Shown: positions 46,763 through 58,205 of the stretch, in pieces
Numbering within the stretch: the stretch's first letter is position 1
Layout of the letters: the number at the start of each line of letters is the position of its first letter
NCBI GenBank assembly: GCA_002573605.1
Contig: PDNA01000049.1
Location: 71,400-135,399 of the forward strand
Direction of reading: 5' to 3'
Source: Polytolypa hystricis UAMH7299
Lineage: Eukaryota > Ascomycota > Eurotiomycetes > Onygenales
DNA: 64,000 bases
Translations under genes and position numbers: made by a program
The notes under the pieces: model-generated
Seen by the model: the letters and a program-made list of their open reading frames with translations, nothing else
What the model was told of the DNA's origin: nothing
The model's database searches: none

Positions 46763-48834
46763 ATGGCGGTCTGTACATTCTACCAGCAAGGTAGATGCAG
46801 GTTTGGAGGTAATCTCCCCTTACTCCCCACTTCTTGTTTTTCCATCAATGGTAGATCACTATCCGCTGACTTTCCAATCCAGATCGATGTAAGAATGAGC
46901 ACCCGGGTAGCCAGTCCGCATTTGACCAGGGGAACCGATTTGGCGTATTGCAACAGCAAAGCGGCCAGACAGGGCGAGCCCCTGGTGGTGGTGGTGGTGC
47001 ATTCGCAGGTATGGAGAAGTTGTTTTTCCTTGTTCATTGCTGCCATGTGTTTGATGCAGATTGGTGAATCGGGCTTTGTTGAGGGGGGGGATTGTTGATG
47101 CGGGCTTGTTGGGCGCCTTTTGGTGCTTGATGATTTATTTTTGGTAGGGAGAAAATGGGATGCACTGGGCTTTGTGTTTCTGGTCTCCTTTCTTATGGCT
47201 GGGGTATTTTGCTGGATATGTTGTTCCTACCGCTGCTATTGATGCAGTGGCTCTCTACAACAACAGCAGCAACAGCAGCGCACATGTCTTTCACATCCAC
47301 AGCTCACTCCAACTTATCTACATCACAACTTAATTATGGGGCTCTATACTAACAAACCTCATCGAACAGGTGCGCGTGGGGATCAAAGCAACAAGTAAGC
47401 AGCAACCTCAGCCACCAAACCTGAAAGCATGGCATTTCTAACACCGGCGACCTCAGGTATGGTTTAAGTGCCGCCGAAATCCAAGGCGACCTAACAGCCA
47501 ACAAAGGCCGGCCAGTGTGGATATTCTCCGCCTACGGGCCTGGCAGGAATGCACCGGTTCAACTCTTTGGCGGGCCGCAGCGCGAGCAGAGCCCCGAGGA
47601 AATGCGCGCACTGCACTATGCTGCAGTGGCCGCGGGGAACCCGCAACAGGCTGTTCAGGACGCGAATAACCTATACACGCTGATAGAGACTCAGATTCAG
47701 ACGATTCTAAACGATGTCGACGCGGCGATCAAGTATGTCATGGATGGGGAGAATAGCCACCCTAATCGGCTGGATATCGTGGAGGGCAAGACTGGTCCTG
47801 CGTTGGGAGCAGCAGTAGCGCCCTCGCCGTTCGGTCAGCCATCTACAACCACGCAGCCTGCTACAGCATTGCAAGGTCCAGCTTTCGGGAAACCCTCTGC
47901 CTTTGGTCAGCCAACACCGCTGACGACCAACGCACCTGCATTCGGCCAGCCGTCTCCGTTTGGGCAGCAGCAGCAGCAGCAACAACAACAACAGCAGCAA
48001 CCTGCTTTCGGGAAGCCGTCACTTGGTCAACCCGGCGGATTCGGACAACCATCAGCACTTGGAGCCGCGCAACCCGCCGGCTTCGGCCAGCCATCACCAG
48101 CATTTGGAAGGCCGGCTTTCGGCCAACCATCCCTTGGCCAGCCATCAGCACCTCAAACTCAGCCGCAGCCGCAGCCGCAGCAACAAAACACACTTGGATT
48201 TGGCCAGCCTAGTCTCACATCCCCATTTGCTCAACTGAACCAAGGCCAACAGCAGCAGCAGCAGCAGCAACCACAGCAGCAAGGAGCTGGCTTCTCCGGA
48301 TTCGCAAACCAGGCACAGACGCAAACGACCTCGCCATTCGGACAGCAAGCTGGGCAGCCCGTAATTCCATTCGGCCAAGCCGCACAACCAGCCACAGCAA
48401 CACAGGCCGCAGCAGGACCATTTGGACAACTCCAGCCAACAGCCACACCAGCAGCTGCTGTACCAGGCTTTGGAGGAACGCTCGCCGCCAAAAAGGCTGA
48501 CGCCAAGGACCTTAACCCGCTTCCACCCCTCCAAGGCGAAACCCGGCGCGACCCCATGTCTAAAAAGCTGCTCTCCTGGAAGGGCCAAGCGGTCAAATAC
48601 CACGAAAACGAGCCGTGCTACCAACACCCAGACAACCCGGCCGTGTACGTGCATATATATTTCCCGGACGGCCCGCCGTCAGTGGAGACGTTGAGAGATG
48701 CAGCGGGAAAGCCGGAGGAGTATACGCCTGAGGTTGAAGCCGCGTATAAGTTTGTTAAGGAACATGGAAAGTTTAAGGATGGGATTGTACCACCTGTGCC
48801 GCCGAAGCCGGAGTGGTGTAGTTTCGACTTTTGA
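46763..48834 (+). CDS. NUP42: CCCH zinc-finger FG nucleoporin (Nup42/Amo1-like)
   Basis: This is a cytoplasmic-side pore protein with FG repeats, implicated in mRNA export through Gle1 in yeast (Nup42); S. pombe Amo1 is related. Four exons, 46763-46808, 46883-47008, 47370-47394 and 47457-48834, give 524 residues. The CCCH finger is MAVCTFYQQGRCRFGDRCKN with EHPG after it, giving C4, C12, C18 and H22. It is split by intron 1. A coiled segment with YGLSAAEIQGDLTANKGRPV, WIFSAYGPGRNAPVQLFGG and SPEEMRALHYAAVAAGNPQQ follows. The repeat region has many FGQPS/FGKPS units, with Gln runs encoded by CAG/CAA repeats. The C-terminal 110 residues end VPPVPPKPEWCSFDF. The 361 nt intron 2 and the 25 nt exon 3 are unusual; exon 3 keeps the frame but is the least certain part. 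Confidence 0.83.
47967..48000 (+). repeat. CAG/CAA polyglutamine repeat
   Basis: Mixed CAG and CAA codons coding for about eleven Gln in the FG-repeat region of the NUP42-like gene. A second run lies at 48250-48270. Such runs are prone to length change. Confidence 0.9.
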
Positions 48835-49336
48835 TATGGTTTTTCTTTTTTTTTTTTGTTCGAGGGAGAGGCGTTTTAGGTGGTGGATTTGTATAGTATT
48901 TTATTTCTTGAGGCGAGGAGCAGCGGATTTATGGATTTCATTGTTTTTATACTCGGTGGCGCGTTTTGGAAGAGATGAATATTGCGAAATGCACGAGCAA
49001 GAGAGACTATTTCCCACCGAATTTTATATAGATTAAGTTTACATAGGACTGTCCCCTCCTAGGGATCTACGTTTTGCTCCTTTACGGCCTGCGCGAACGA
49101 GGATCGCATATGAACACCGTATACACACATCCGGCACACTATCTTTTTGGGGTTGAGGAAATGTTCTCAGAAAATATTTTAGAGCCTAGCTAGCACTTTT
49201 TTCCCAGCCCCTGGACAGACATATCCTTGGTCGCCCGAAGGAAAAACCCGCCCAAGACAAGCCCGTAAATGTATATCGCTAAACCACCGTACCGTCCTCC
49301 ACCCCAGCTTTCAATATCTCGAGTGTGAAGCGGTAT
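48835..49336. other. Convergent 3' gap between NUP42-like gene and RPS20
   Basis: It holds two 3' UTRs. No gene is recognised. Confidence 0.5.
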
Positions 49337-49838
49337 TTATGCGGCGATAGTGACCTCAACCTCAACACCAGCCTCGATGTTGATGATGATCTGCTTGACG
49401 GTCTCGGTGGGCGCGTTCAAGCTGTAAATTCCCATTAGCCTTTTCCATTTCCCCCCTTCACCTAACAAAGCAAATCTAGCCGGTTAAAAAAAACTCACTC
49501 AATCAACCGCTTATGAATCCTCATCTCAAAGGTATCCCACGTCTTACTACCCTCACCGTTAGGCGTCTTACGGGTAGTAATCTTCAGCGTCTTGGTAGGC
49601 AGGCGCACGGGGCCCTTGACGGCGAGAGACTTGCTGCGCGCACGGTCGATGAGCTCCTGGCACACCTTCTCGAGAGAGGCGACTTTGCGGGAGGTCAGGG
49701 TGATGCGGATTTTGTGGATTTTCTATTTTTTTTCTTCGTCAGTGGTTTCGTGGGCTTTCGATTGCGCATTGGATAGGGTGGTTTTCATCGACGTACAGGG
49801 CCCTCGCCGAAATCCTTCTCTGGCTTCTGGTAAGACAT
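49337..49838 (-). CDS. RPS20: 40S ribosomal protein S20 (uS10)
   Basis: uS10 sits on the head of the small subunit and is ubiquitinated on stalled, collided ribosomes by Hel2/ZNF598. Three exons, complement of 49337-49421, 49499-49722 and 49797-49838, give 116 residues. The N-terminus is MSYQKPEKDFGEGP; K5 and K8 match in position the lysines that are modified in yeast (K6, K8) and human (K4, K8). The core IRITLTSRKVASLEKVCQEL leads to RSKSLAVKGPVRLPTKTLKI, and the protein ends EAGVEVEVTIAA. Every exon edge is fixed by this very conserved sequence. It is head-to-head with a CUE3/ASCC2 homologue. Confidence 0.97.
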
Positions 49839-50430
49839 GGTTGCTGCTGTTGAATGTTAGCCATTGCTCAATAACCATTTGCGCGCAAGTCGGTGGATGG
49901 TGGGTTGCGGGCTTCCAACGTACAGATTATGTAGGCAAGTTAGCCGATCAAGACCTGAACAAAGCGGTGTTCGGTAATGTGATGAAAGGCGTCTTTTTTT
50001 GGGCGAATATGTTCGTGTTGGAGGTTCAATTTCAAGATCTCCAAACTTCAAGATGGTGATGATGATTTCGTGCTGCCAGGCTGATTACGTAATATTGTGG
50101 GTGGAACTCTTGGCACTCGGTTACTGTGTACTAGACTGCTTTGGGGTTAGGCGTGGAGTGGGGGGGTGACTAAAGAATGACTAAGAGATGAGTCACATGA
50201 CATCATCGGCGTCCCAAAGAAGAAATATCGAAGAACTACCAGCAGCAACAGCTTCAACTTTACTTGCAACTACACAGTGAATGAATGAATCAATGAATGG
50301 TGCATGGATGGCGTTAACGAGCTCAAAAGGATGAAATAGACGGTTTCGTGTTTCCAAAAGATAGATCTCTTGCTTTGATTTCTTTTCCCCCTTTCAAACT
50401 TCCTCTTTCAACGATACAGTAGTATTGATC
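49839..50430. promoter_or_regulatory. Divergent RPS20/CUE3 promoter region
   Basis: The 592 bp between start codons carries both promoters. There is a T/C-rich tract close to the CUE3 start (50372-50411). A (GAAT)n-like repeat, TGAATGAATGAATCAATGAATGG, runs from 50278 to 50300. Confidence 0.5.
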
Positions 50431-52587
50431 ATGGCTACTACTCCCCAATCTCTCCCTCCTCTGGCCCCCGTGCCTCCTGCTGAAATACGCAAACTCATCC
50501 CAAATCCTGAATGGCCAGCCTGTCTGGACGCCTGGATCGCACTGGCGGAGCTGAGACTGAACCTATCACAGCCTGATTTCAATCTCTCAGTGTCCCAAGA
50601 TGAATCCACGAGCTCGTTTCTCTGCTCATACATGCAGAATGCACGAGCTCTATTTGCTCCTTCTGCTACGCCAGATGGGACAGGTGTAGAAGCAAGATCC
50701 GTCACTCTGCGACGGCTATGTTTTCTTCTATCAAGGAGGCTGCTGCTAGAAGTCCAGCCTACCCCGCCTGAACTCCTGGAATGGCCTTTTATATCTGCAT
50801 TCTGCGACATATACCACTCCAGCTCCGCAACAAAGGCCTTGCTACTCGAGGTGTGGGCCAAGTACGGAGAGGCCTTGACGCTGAGTATTGAAAACGGCAA
50901 GGCCATAGTGATGAAACAGCTCTCACTCCCAGGCATCTCAAAAAGTGCCGAAGCGGGGCAGAATCTACAAACTTTGACCCTCCTCGCCTTCACTCTTCCG
51001 GCAGCTGGAAGTATCCTCATGACGGGCTCTGATTATCTCGATACTCTATTTGATGCATATAAAAACTATCAGAAAAATGCTAGTCTGAGAAAAGCGTTGG
51101 TCGCGAATGTTTATGTGGGGTTTACCTCGTTGCTGAAATTGGAGCCGCCGGTTGTATCTCTGCTGCTAGATCAGCTTTACAGCTTGAAGGCTGCTGCGAA
51201 GGTGGATGTGGGGGGTGTGCCGAGGGAGCCGACGCTGCTTTCAGACCTTGTATGCAGCACGAATCTGCTTTCACGATTGGAAGCTACACTTGCTAGCACG
51301 CCTCAGAAGCGGAGTGGCAGCTTGCTAGCCTCATTGCGCGTGTACCAGGCTGAGTGCAGCTCGTTTCATACCCGCTACCAGCGCGCCAGGAGGCGGGACA
51401 AGGGCAAAGGCCGCGCAGTGGAGACGGACACGGGGACCAGCGAGATCCACATCCATAAAATGTCCCTCATCACGCAGATCCAAGACCTGTTTCCAAACCT
51501 TGGGTCCGCGTACATCAGCAAGCTGCTAGATAATTATGCCGACGACGTGGAGACTGTGATATCACACCTCCTCGAGGGGAGTTTACCACCTCATCTACGC
51601 GATCTCGATGAGACGGCACAACTTCCCCCTTCTGGACCCCCAACCACGCACTTCTCACCGCGCGCCACCCCATTCACACCAGCATCAGCATCACCAGCAC
51701 TACAACCAACAGCAGACACAGCAGCAGCAGCTGCACCACCACCCACCATGCCCTCGCGGAAAAACGTCTTCGACAACGACGCCTTCGACCGCCTCACCAT
51801 CTCCCCCGCAAACTTGCACATCGGCCGCGCCAACCCCTCCCTAACCACCGAGGACATCCTCGCCGACCGCAGCGACCACACGGCCAAAAAAGCCGCTATC
51901 CTCTCCGCTCTCGCGGCCTTTGACTCCGACGACGACGAGCGAGACGATACTTACGATCTCGCTGACGTCGGCGGGACCGTCGACTCTTTACCCCCGGGTA
52001 CCGACGCCGACGCCGACATCACTATGGATCGACAACAACCACCCACCGAGTCCAACGATACAAAACTTTACACCCTCTACAAAACCAACCCATCCCTCTT
52101 CGCCCGCGACGCACCTACCCGCCGCTCCCCCCACCGCGCTAATCTGCGCAGGGAAACAGGCATGACCGACGAAGCCATCGAGGGCTGGGCGCTAATGCTA
52201 TCCCGCGACCCGAAGCGCGCAGCCCGATTTGAGCGAAATATCCAGCTCGCTGGAGCCGGCGGACCGGCCCAACACCAGCAAGTTGATCTCCCGTCGACGG
52301 CGTATCGTAGATCCGCTGCAGCGGAGGCGGAGGATGAGGATGAAATTGACTCATCAGGTCCTGGTTTTAACGCGCGCGGCGGTGGACGAGGAGGCCGTGG
52401 CAGAGGAGGAGGTGGTGGTGGTGGTCGCGGACGCGGCGGAGCGGGAAATGTCGCTGGTCCATCGTCGGGGGATAAAGATACAGCGCTCGCGCGACAGAGG
52501 AAGGATGCGAATAAATCTAGTCGTGCGAATCATAATCGGCGGGATCAGAGGGCGAAGAAGATGGCGAGGGGTGGAGGGGGATTGTAG
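50431..52587 (+). CDS. CUE3: CUE-domain ribosome quality-control factor (Cue3/Rqt3, ASCC2 homologue)
   Basis: Cue3 (Rqt3) is part of the RQT complex with the helicase Slh1/ASCC3 and helps split collided ribosomes after recognising ubiquitin chains. A single exon gives 718 residues. The N-terminal 300 residues are helical and match the ASCC2 scaffold region (LNLSQPDFNLS, EVWAKYGEALTLSIENGKA, NLLSRLEATLASTPQKRSGS). The CUE domain lies at about residues 344-384: MSLITQIQDLFPNLGSAYIS, KLLDNYADDVETVISHLLEG, with the typical FP and LL pairs. After a Pro/Ala-rich linker come NVFDNDAFDRLTISPANLHI and ETGMTDEAIEGWALMLSRDP. The C-terminus is Gly/Arg-rich (RGGGRGGRGRGGGGGG) and basic. ATG 50431 is the only sensible start. 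Orthology is very likely. Confidence 0.88.
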   Translation: MATTPQSLPPLAPVPPAEIRKLIPNPEWPACLDAWIALAELRLNLSQPDFNLSVSQDESTSSFLCSYMQNARALFAPSATPDGTGVEARSVTLRRLCFLLSRRLLLEVQPTPPELLEWPFISAFCDIYHSSSATKALLLEVWAKYGEALTLSIENGKAIVMKQLSLPGISKSAEAGQNLQTLTLLAFTLPAAGSILMTGSDYLDTLFDAYKNYQKNASLRKALVANVYVGFTSLLKLEPPVVSLLLDQLYSLKAAAKVDVGGVPREPTLLSDLVCSTNLLSRLEATLASTPQKRSGSLLASLRVYQAECSSFHTRYQRARRRDKGKGRAVETDTGTSEIHIHKMSLITQIQDLFPNLGSAYISKLLDNYADDVETVISHLLEGSLPPHLRDLDETAQLPPSGPPTTHFSPRATPFTPASASPALQPTADTAAAAAPPPTMPSRKNVFDNDAFDRLTISPANLHIGRANPSLTTEDILADRSDHTAKKAAILSALAAFDSDDDERDDTYDLADVGGTVDSLPPGTDADADITMDRQQPPTESNDTKLYTLYKTNPSLFARDAPTRRSPHRANLRRETGMTDEAIEGWALMLSRDPKRAARFERNIQLAGAGGPAQHQQVDLPSTAYRRSAAAEAEDEDEIDSSGPGFNARGGGRGGRGRGGGGGGGRGRGGAGNVAGPSSGDKDTALARQRKDANKSSRANHNRRDQRAKKMARGGGGL

Positions 52588-53107
52588 AGGCTTGCTGTTA
52601 TTTGGGGGGTTATGATTTTGATGCATGTGTTGATTTTTTATATAGCATTAGCCGTGAGCTAGGTGTGGTGTGATGATTGAGTTGTTGAATTGAATTTTGA
52701 AAGGGAGAGCATATGTTCTCTAAAGTGTCTATCTATCAACATTTCAAACAAAGTTGCATCATGTACAAACTCTAGAACAGTCAATCCCATATATACATAC
52801 AAACAACAACAGCAAAAATCCTGCTGGTTGGTGGAGACTGGTATGAGATCAAAAGATCAGAAAATCTATATACAGCCAGACCCCATTATTATCTGGAAAA
52901 ATCCAGCAAACCAGACACAAAAAGCAATCATAAGCAGCAAAAAACAGTGGAAGTCAGCACCATAGTCGATAAAATAATAGCTCCCATCCCAAAAATAAAT
53001 TAAAAAATCAAATGTCATCACTTATCCCCATCAGCAAGGGGAAAAGAAAGGGGTGGGAAAAGCAACAACCACCAATTACCCCCCCCCCCGATCTTATCGC
53101 CATCTCA
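52588..53107. other. Convergent 3' gap between CUE3 and the desaturase
   Basis: An AT-rich gap with a C run of about 10 at 53080-53089. No gene is recognised. Confidence 0.5.
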
Positions 53108-54865
53108 TCAATGATGATCATTAAACACGCCCCTCTCGGCAATACTCCTTCTACACTCTTCCAAAATCCTCGCCTGCCTCGCGACCTCCCCCAACCTCCC
53201 AATAACCTCTTTATTCCCATCCACAAAAGTGAAAATCGCATACGGCACCCCAACCTCCTTGCAAAACTCCTTCACCAGGGTCTGCGCTTTCCGTAAATTA
53301 TGTCTCGGGATGCGCGGATAGAGGTGGTGTATGGCTTGGAATTGGAGGCCACCGTGGAAGAAATCAAGCCAGGGGGCGCAGTCGACATCCATGGTTGTGC
53401 GGAGCATCTTTTGGGGGAAGGATTCGTGGACGCCTAGATCGGCGGTCGACATGGCGAAGTGGGAGAGGGTGATTTGTACGTGTAAGGGTGAGGTGACCAT
53501 GTGGGAGATTAGGATGAAGAGGAGCCGTGAGGGCCAGGTGGGGATGCTGAGATAGACCATGCCGTAGCCGTACCAGGTCCAGAAGAAGAGCTGACCAGCG
53601 CCTTCGAGATAGCGGTGCCACCAGGCGGGTCCGTGGCGGGGAGCTTGGTGGGGGCTGAGCAGGTACTCCCAGCTTAGACGATAGAGGTTGAAGCGGGCGA
53701 AGAGCATGATGGGGTAGTAGAGGTAGTTTTGGTAGCGGATAAAGAATTTCGCAAAAGGGTCATATGGCATGATGCGGTCATAGTAGGTCGAGCGGAGGTT
53801 ATCGAAGAAGCGGTGCGAGATGGCGAAGAAGGGTAGGTGTTCAATATCCGGGTCGTGTTCGGGAGAGTTGGTCACAATGTGGTGCACGTTGTGGTTGCGC
53901 TTCCACCAGCCTAGACTCAGACCACCAATGAAGTCTGCTATAATGATCCCGAGCACGGTGTCCGTGTGGAAGTCGTGGGTTATGCCCATGTGGCCGGCGT
54001 CGTGGGCCGTGAACACCAGCTGCTGCCACATGAAACCTAGGAAGAAGGCCGAGGTGCCATACCAACCGAGCCGGAGGAAGTACAGACACAAACCGAACAG
54101 CGTTATGTAGCGGATGACTTCAATCAAGTAGGCATAGTAGTTGCAGTTGTACAGGCCTTCCGCTTCTATCTTTTTATTCAGGACGCGGTATCGCTCCACG
54201 ATGAAGTCTTGTGTTTTGGCGTCGAGAGACGGGTATTTCGACTCGTCGAGCACAATTTCCTCCTGGATACGCGCGTCGAAGAACTTGAATGACTTAGCCT
54301 CGTCGGACGGGGTGGTTGAGGGCGATTCGGAGGAAACGGAGGTTGACGCGGACTTGCGGTTTCGGATCCCCTCTGCGGGTTCGAAGATGGGGGACGGCGG
54401 ACACGAGTTGTCCTGCCCAGACGAGTCCTCATAATCCGGCTCATCTGGGGTGAGGGTTCCATCGGCAGAGAGGGGACGGAATATCCCTCCCTGCATCGGA
54501 GGAAGGAAGTTGATCCATCGACCTTGGATGCGGCCGATCCGGAACGCTTTCATTCGCTGCCTTGCCTCCAGAGAATGCAGGCTGGATGTAGAACGTCAAT
54601 TAGCTTTATCGTCGCAGCTTAAAGTGAGCAGCTTCATAGATCCATACGCATTGACTTCGTCGGTGGCATCTCTGCCCACCATGTGCTGGATGGCCTTGTC
54701 CCCGCCGGGGTGGAACTTGATCCAGGCATCCACTTTCAGCACATTCCCATTGAGAATGAAGATATGGCACCCGTCTGCAATCAGGCCTTCAATCTCTCGT
54801 CGAGAGAGGATTCTGTCATTTTGACGACGGGTGGAGGTCGGGCTGGGGACTGGGGTTGTCGTCAT
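53108..54865 (-). CDS. Delta8-sphingolipid desaturase (cytochrome b5 fusion)
   Basis: This ER membrane enzyme puts the Delta8 double bond into the sphingoid base of fungal glucosylceramides. Two exons, complement of 53108-54581 and 54648-54865, give 563 residues. The N-terminal cytochrome b5 domain has the haem ligand in WIKFHPGGDKAI (H52), and the splice completes DATDEVNALHSLEARQRM. Then comes a low-complexity Ser/Pro linker. The three histidine boxes are HDAGH, HNVHH and QAIHH; Gln in place of the first His in box three is the mark of front-end/Delta8 desaturases. Membrane helices flank them (ITLFGLCLYFLRL, FILISHMVTSPL). The desaturase class is certain; Delta8-sphingoid specificity is inferred from the b5 fusion, linker and box three. 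Confidence 0.9.
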
Positions 54866-55625
54866 AGCAGAGCAGAGTTGGATGTTTATTTGTTTATCTG
54901 GTGGTGCTGGGATGGGCGGGAAGCACGGAGCTGGGAGCGAACAGGGAGAGTGAGGGAGGTGGGTTTTATGGGACTGGTCTATACGACGGAACGAATGGCA
55001 CAATTGCAGAGACCATTGGTGCTCTGCAGTGATTGACCAGGATGGAATAACGAGAGACGAGATTGAGAATCAATCATGGGGAGATGTCGAGATACTTATG
55101 CAGCGGTGTTGATGTTGGTGTTGGGATCAGCTTTCGGATCTCGGAGGAGAAGAGAAGCGGTGTCAACTGACGACAACTCCACATCAGTGATGGTCAATTC
55201 ATTCATACATTCATAATTTAGGCAGCAGCAAAGATGCTCGTCTGGAGCTGCATTTCTTGCTGCCTGCTATAATTCTGTCATGTCATAATTGATTGATTGT
55301 CTGCTGAATACCTGGCCTGGGGTATATTCCATGTGGCCCTTATCAGCATGGCTAGACATACATCCCTCACAATGGCCCATCTAGGCATGAAGCCTATCAA
55401 AGATCAACCTTAGTCGTCTACATAGCGCAAGGTAATCCAGCTGGCATACTCCCTCTTTTTTTTTAAAGCATGCTGTGTGATTGATGGGTGCTGCTACTTA
55501 CATAGACTACGATGTGTTTCCGCGCCAGAGCTTGCCAGGAACCACCACACACCTACACCTTGAGCTGCCTCAACAGATGGACATAAGTATACAACCCAAC
55601 CCGCACGTCCCCCCTCCCGCCCACC
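54866..55625. other. Region upstream of the desaturase
   Basis: A 760 bp gap that includes the desaturase promoter (minus strand) and, to the right, the border of the more accessory part of the window. No reading frame is convincing. Confidence 0.5.
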
Positions 55626-56716
55626 ATGGACCCCTATAAAGATCCAGTCTTGCAGCCTCGAAAGTTCTTCCTCTCCCCATTTCCGGCTTTATGTCTCACA
55701 AATATCCTGAACCATGGCGGCGAAGCTGTTGTTCTCGCATTCCCCGGATCTATTGTGTTGAAATGTCCCATCCAATGGGGCTATAGTGGTGAACTCCCTG
55801 TCAAAGCTATTAAATCCGCCCATGTCCGGGAACAAGTTGCTCAGCAGTCAATGTCCATCGAGAAGAAGATCGTCTAGCTCTTGCAGGAACGACCCCATCC
55901 AAATATCATTGCTGCTTTGATGGTTGTTCCAGAGGGAATATTCTTCCCTAGGATGCAGTTCACCCTTGAGGACCGTGTTGTGGGCTATCGTGATTTACAT
56001 TATCCAGAGTGCCACGCCAGCGATGACCTGAAGCGGAAGTGGGCTTCTCAGATTGTTTCTGCAGCGGCGTGGCGGGAGACTCTGGGCTATTCTAATGGTG
56101 ACATTACTCCACGGAATATCCTTCTTGACAACCACAACAGCGTCAAGCTGAGCGATTTAGGGGAGACCGTTCCGGTAGGAGGCGAGTCACAGTGCGGTTG
56201 TCCTCCCTATGTCCCGTCCCGTTCGTGTTTGAGACGCGCGACCATCGAAGCGAACAGTACGCGATCGGATGGACACTTTACTATCTTTACTATCTTTACA
56301 GTGATGTTCCCAGCTATTGGATCGGACCGGATACAGTTGAGGCCATTGGCGACATTCAGTTTCCTCCAGTGGGTGAGCTCTCACTGGGGCCAATCATTCA
56401 ACAATGCTGGCACCTACAATATAATTCCATATCGTCACTTAACTCTGCTGTGCAAGAGCTCGTCTCCACGTTAGTTTCATGGCATAAACGCTTTGTCCAC
56501 ACACTCCAAGTCACCATGGTTCGCATTTGGGACGCATTGATACACACTATAATGCGGCACAAGTGTAGGCGCCTCCATTTCAGACTCCGGAACGGAATGA
56601 CTACTTTTCTTTCAATAGCGAGGCTAACAGTGCCGATAGACGAATCTTCTAGTCAACTCGATTACTCATATGCCCTGGGTGAGATGCGCAAACCACTATG
56701 GAGAGTCACTAAATAA
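55626..56716 (+). pseudogene. Disabled protein-kinase-like gene
   Basis: The reading frame starts MDPYKDPVLQPRKFFLSPFP and shows a kinase-like layout: a VLK lysine in GSIVLKCPIQW, an alpha-C-like SIEKKIV, PHPNIIAALMV, a catalytic-loop analogue SNGDITPRNILLD and a DFG equivalent as LSDLGE. Two lesions break it. An in-frame TAG lies at 55875-55877, between KKIV and LLQERPH. A frameshift at about 56211-56220 coincides with a 5 bp tandem duplication (GTCCC twice); past it, the coding sense resumes two frames over as FETRDHRSEQYAIGWTLYYL. Because protein-like sequence continues in the right order across both, the gene was intact not long ago. The family is the small fungal kinase-like group; function unknown. 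Confidence 0.75.
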
Positions 56717-58205
56717 GGTTAGTTGAACAACCACATACGTCCTCTTCGATTTTGAACTAAGGAGTCATTGGTAAACAGATCCGTAAATGTTACTCCTTAA
56801 AAGTGCTACGATTTCATCCGCAGACATATGGTTAATGTTAATAGCTGGCTCAGAATTGGCCCCCAGGCAATTGAAAGCTGTGAACCACTACGGGTATAAT
56901 GTGCTTCACATCCATTCCCGTCGTAGTCTATAAATGCCACCATCAAGAGAAAGACGCTCCCTTATCCGCGGTCCCATGCGCCAATGCTCAAGCAACCGAC
57001 CCACCAACCATCTGCCCAAATCCTCCCGAGAAACGTCAGGGAAAGAGCACCATGCGGCACCCCTGCGATGACTGTGCTGTTGGCTTCTGGGTTGAGGGTC
57101 CAAATACCCGCAGAGACCCGTTTGGTCGCGCTTGGTCGCGCTTTGAAGTGGATCACTTTTCCTTTTCAGCTTTGTTCTTAAACGACGAATCGATCAATTA
57201 GCCTTGCTAATTCAGTTTTTGTCAGTGTATCATTCATGCTGCAGTCGAACCTATCCATCTTACATCTCTATCTCTTGGATACGTAAAATCCGTTCCGCAG
57301 AAAATATGCTCAGCTGTACTTTCTCTCGTGACAACCCGAAAAGCAAGTTGTTACTATGAAATTGCGAATGCTGAGGGAAGAAAAAAGGGGGGCCAGTTGT
57401 TTTCCCAGGACTGTGAGTCTGGTTCCAATGGTTTCTTATTTGTCCCAATCAGAAACCATGTCTTTTTCCCTGACAGCTTTTGAAAGTCCTTCCTTTCCAG
57501 GGTGCTCCCATGGACTTTTGTCTTTTTTGTCGATAGTACCTTCTATCCCAATTTTGACAAAACTGACTGTTGAATGAATGTGGTGGTTGCAAAGAAGAAA
57601 GAGATGAAGAACTAGACTACATCTGCTTCTACTTGCTCTAATTAATTGACCTAGTGATGTAGTACATGATAGAATGACTTGTGGATGTATACACAGTGGC
57701 TGAGATGTTGGAGTATAGGCTTCCGTATGGGTGAGCTGGGCTTCGGTTGGTATCAGTGTAAAAAAACAAACCTTTATAAGTAATAGTAATGTTTAACTTT
57801 TTGAGTGGGTAATTTGAATCAGGGGAATCAAGCTCTGATAAAATAATTGGGACGAAGGGCTGTTGTTGATCTGAAGACGGTAAAAGCGGCGAACGCTAGT
57901 ATATTTCGTTGGGTCCATTTTAGCTTAGGGGTTAGTGCTCGGTTTTCCCGCGCGTCCATGATGAAGAAGACTACATCACAGGGACAGGTGGTAGAAAGCT
58001 TGAAATGGGTTGAGTCTGCGGCGGAGCACAGACACAGGGCTGACCTTCTATCGCCGTTCACAAGAGTGCGATGGTTTTTGGCAAGCCCTGTAAACGCACA
58101 CCACACAAACACACCAGGCAACCTCATCATCGTTTCCCCCCTGAGCGTTTCTCTCGACAGCTGTTACATCTCTTCCATCCATGCGATCACCTTTTTCCCT
58201 TGACG
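56717..58205. other. 1.5 kb region between two kinase-like genes
   Basis: No gene is supported. A 10 bp tandem repeat (TTGGTCGCGC twice, 57122-57141) is present. An open frame at 57847-58203 on the plus strand precedes the next gene but shows no family resemblance. Confidence 0.45.

Noticed and set aside
57847..58203. 118-codon plus-strand frame just before the degenerate kinase-like gene
   Set aside because: No resemblance to any family, and not needed to give that gene a start.
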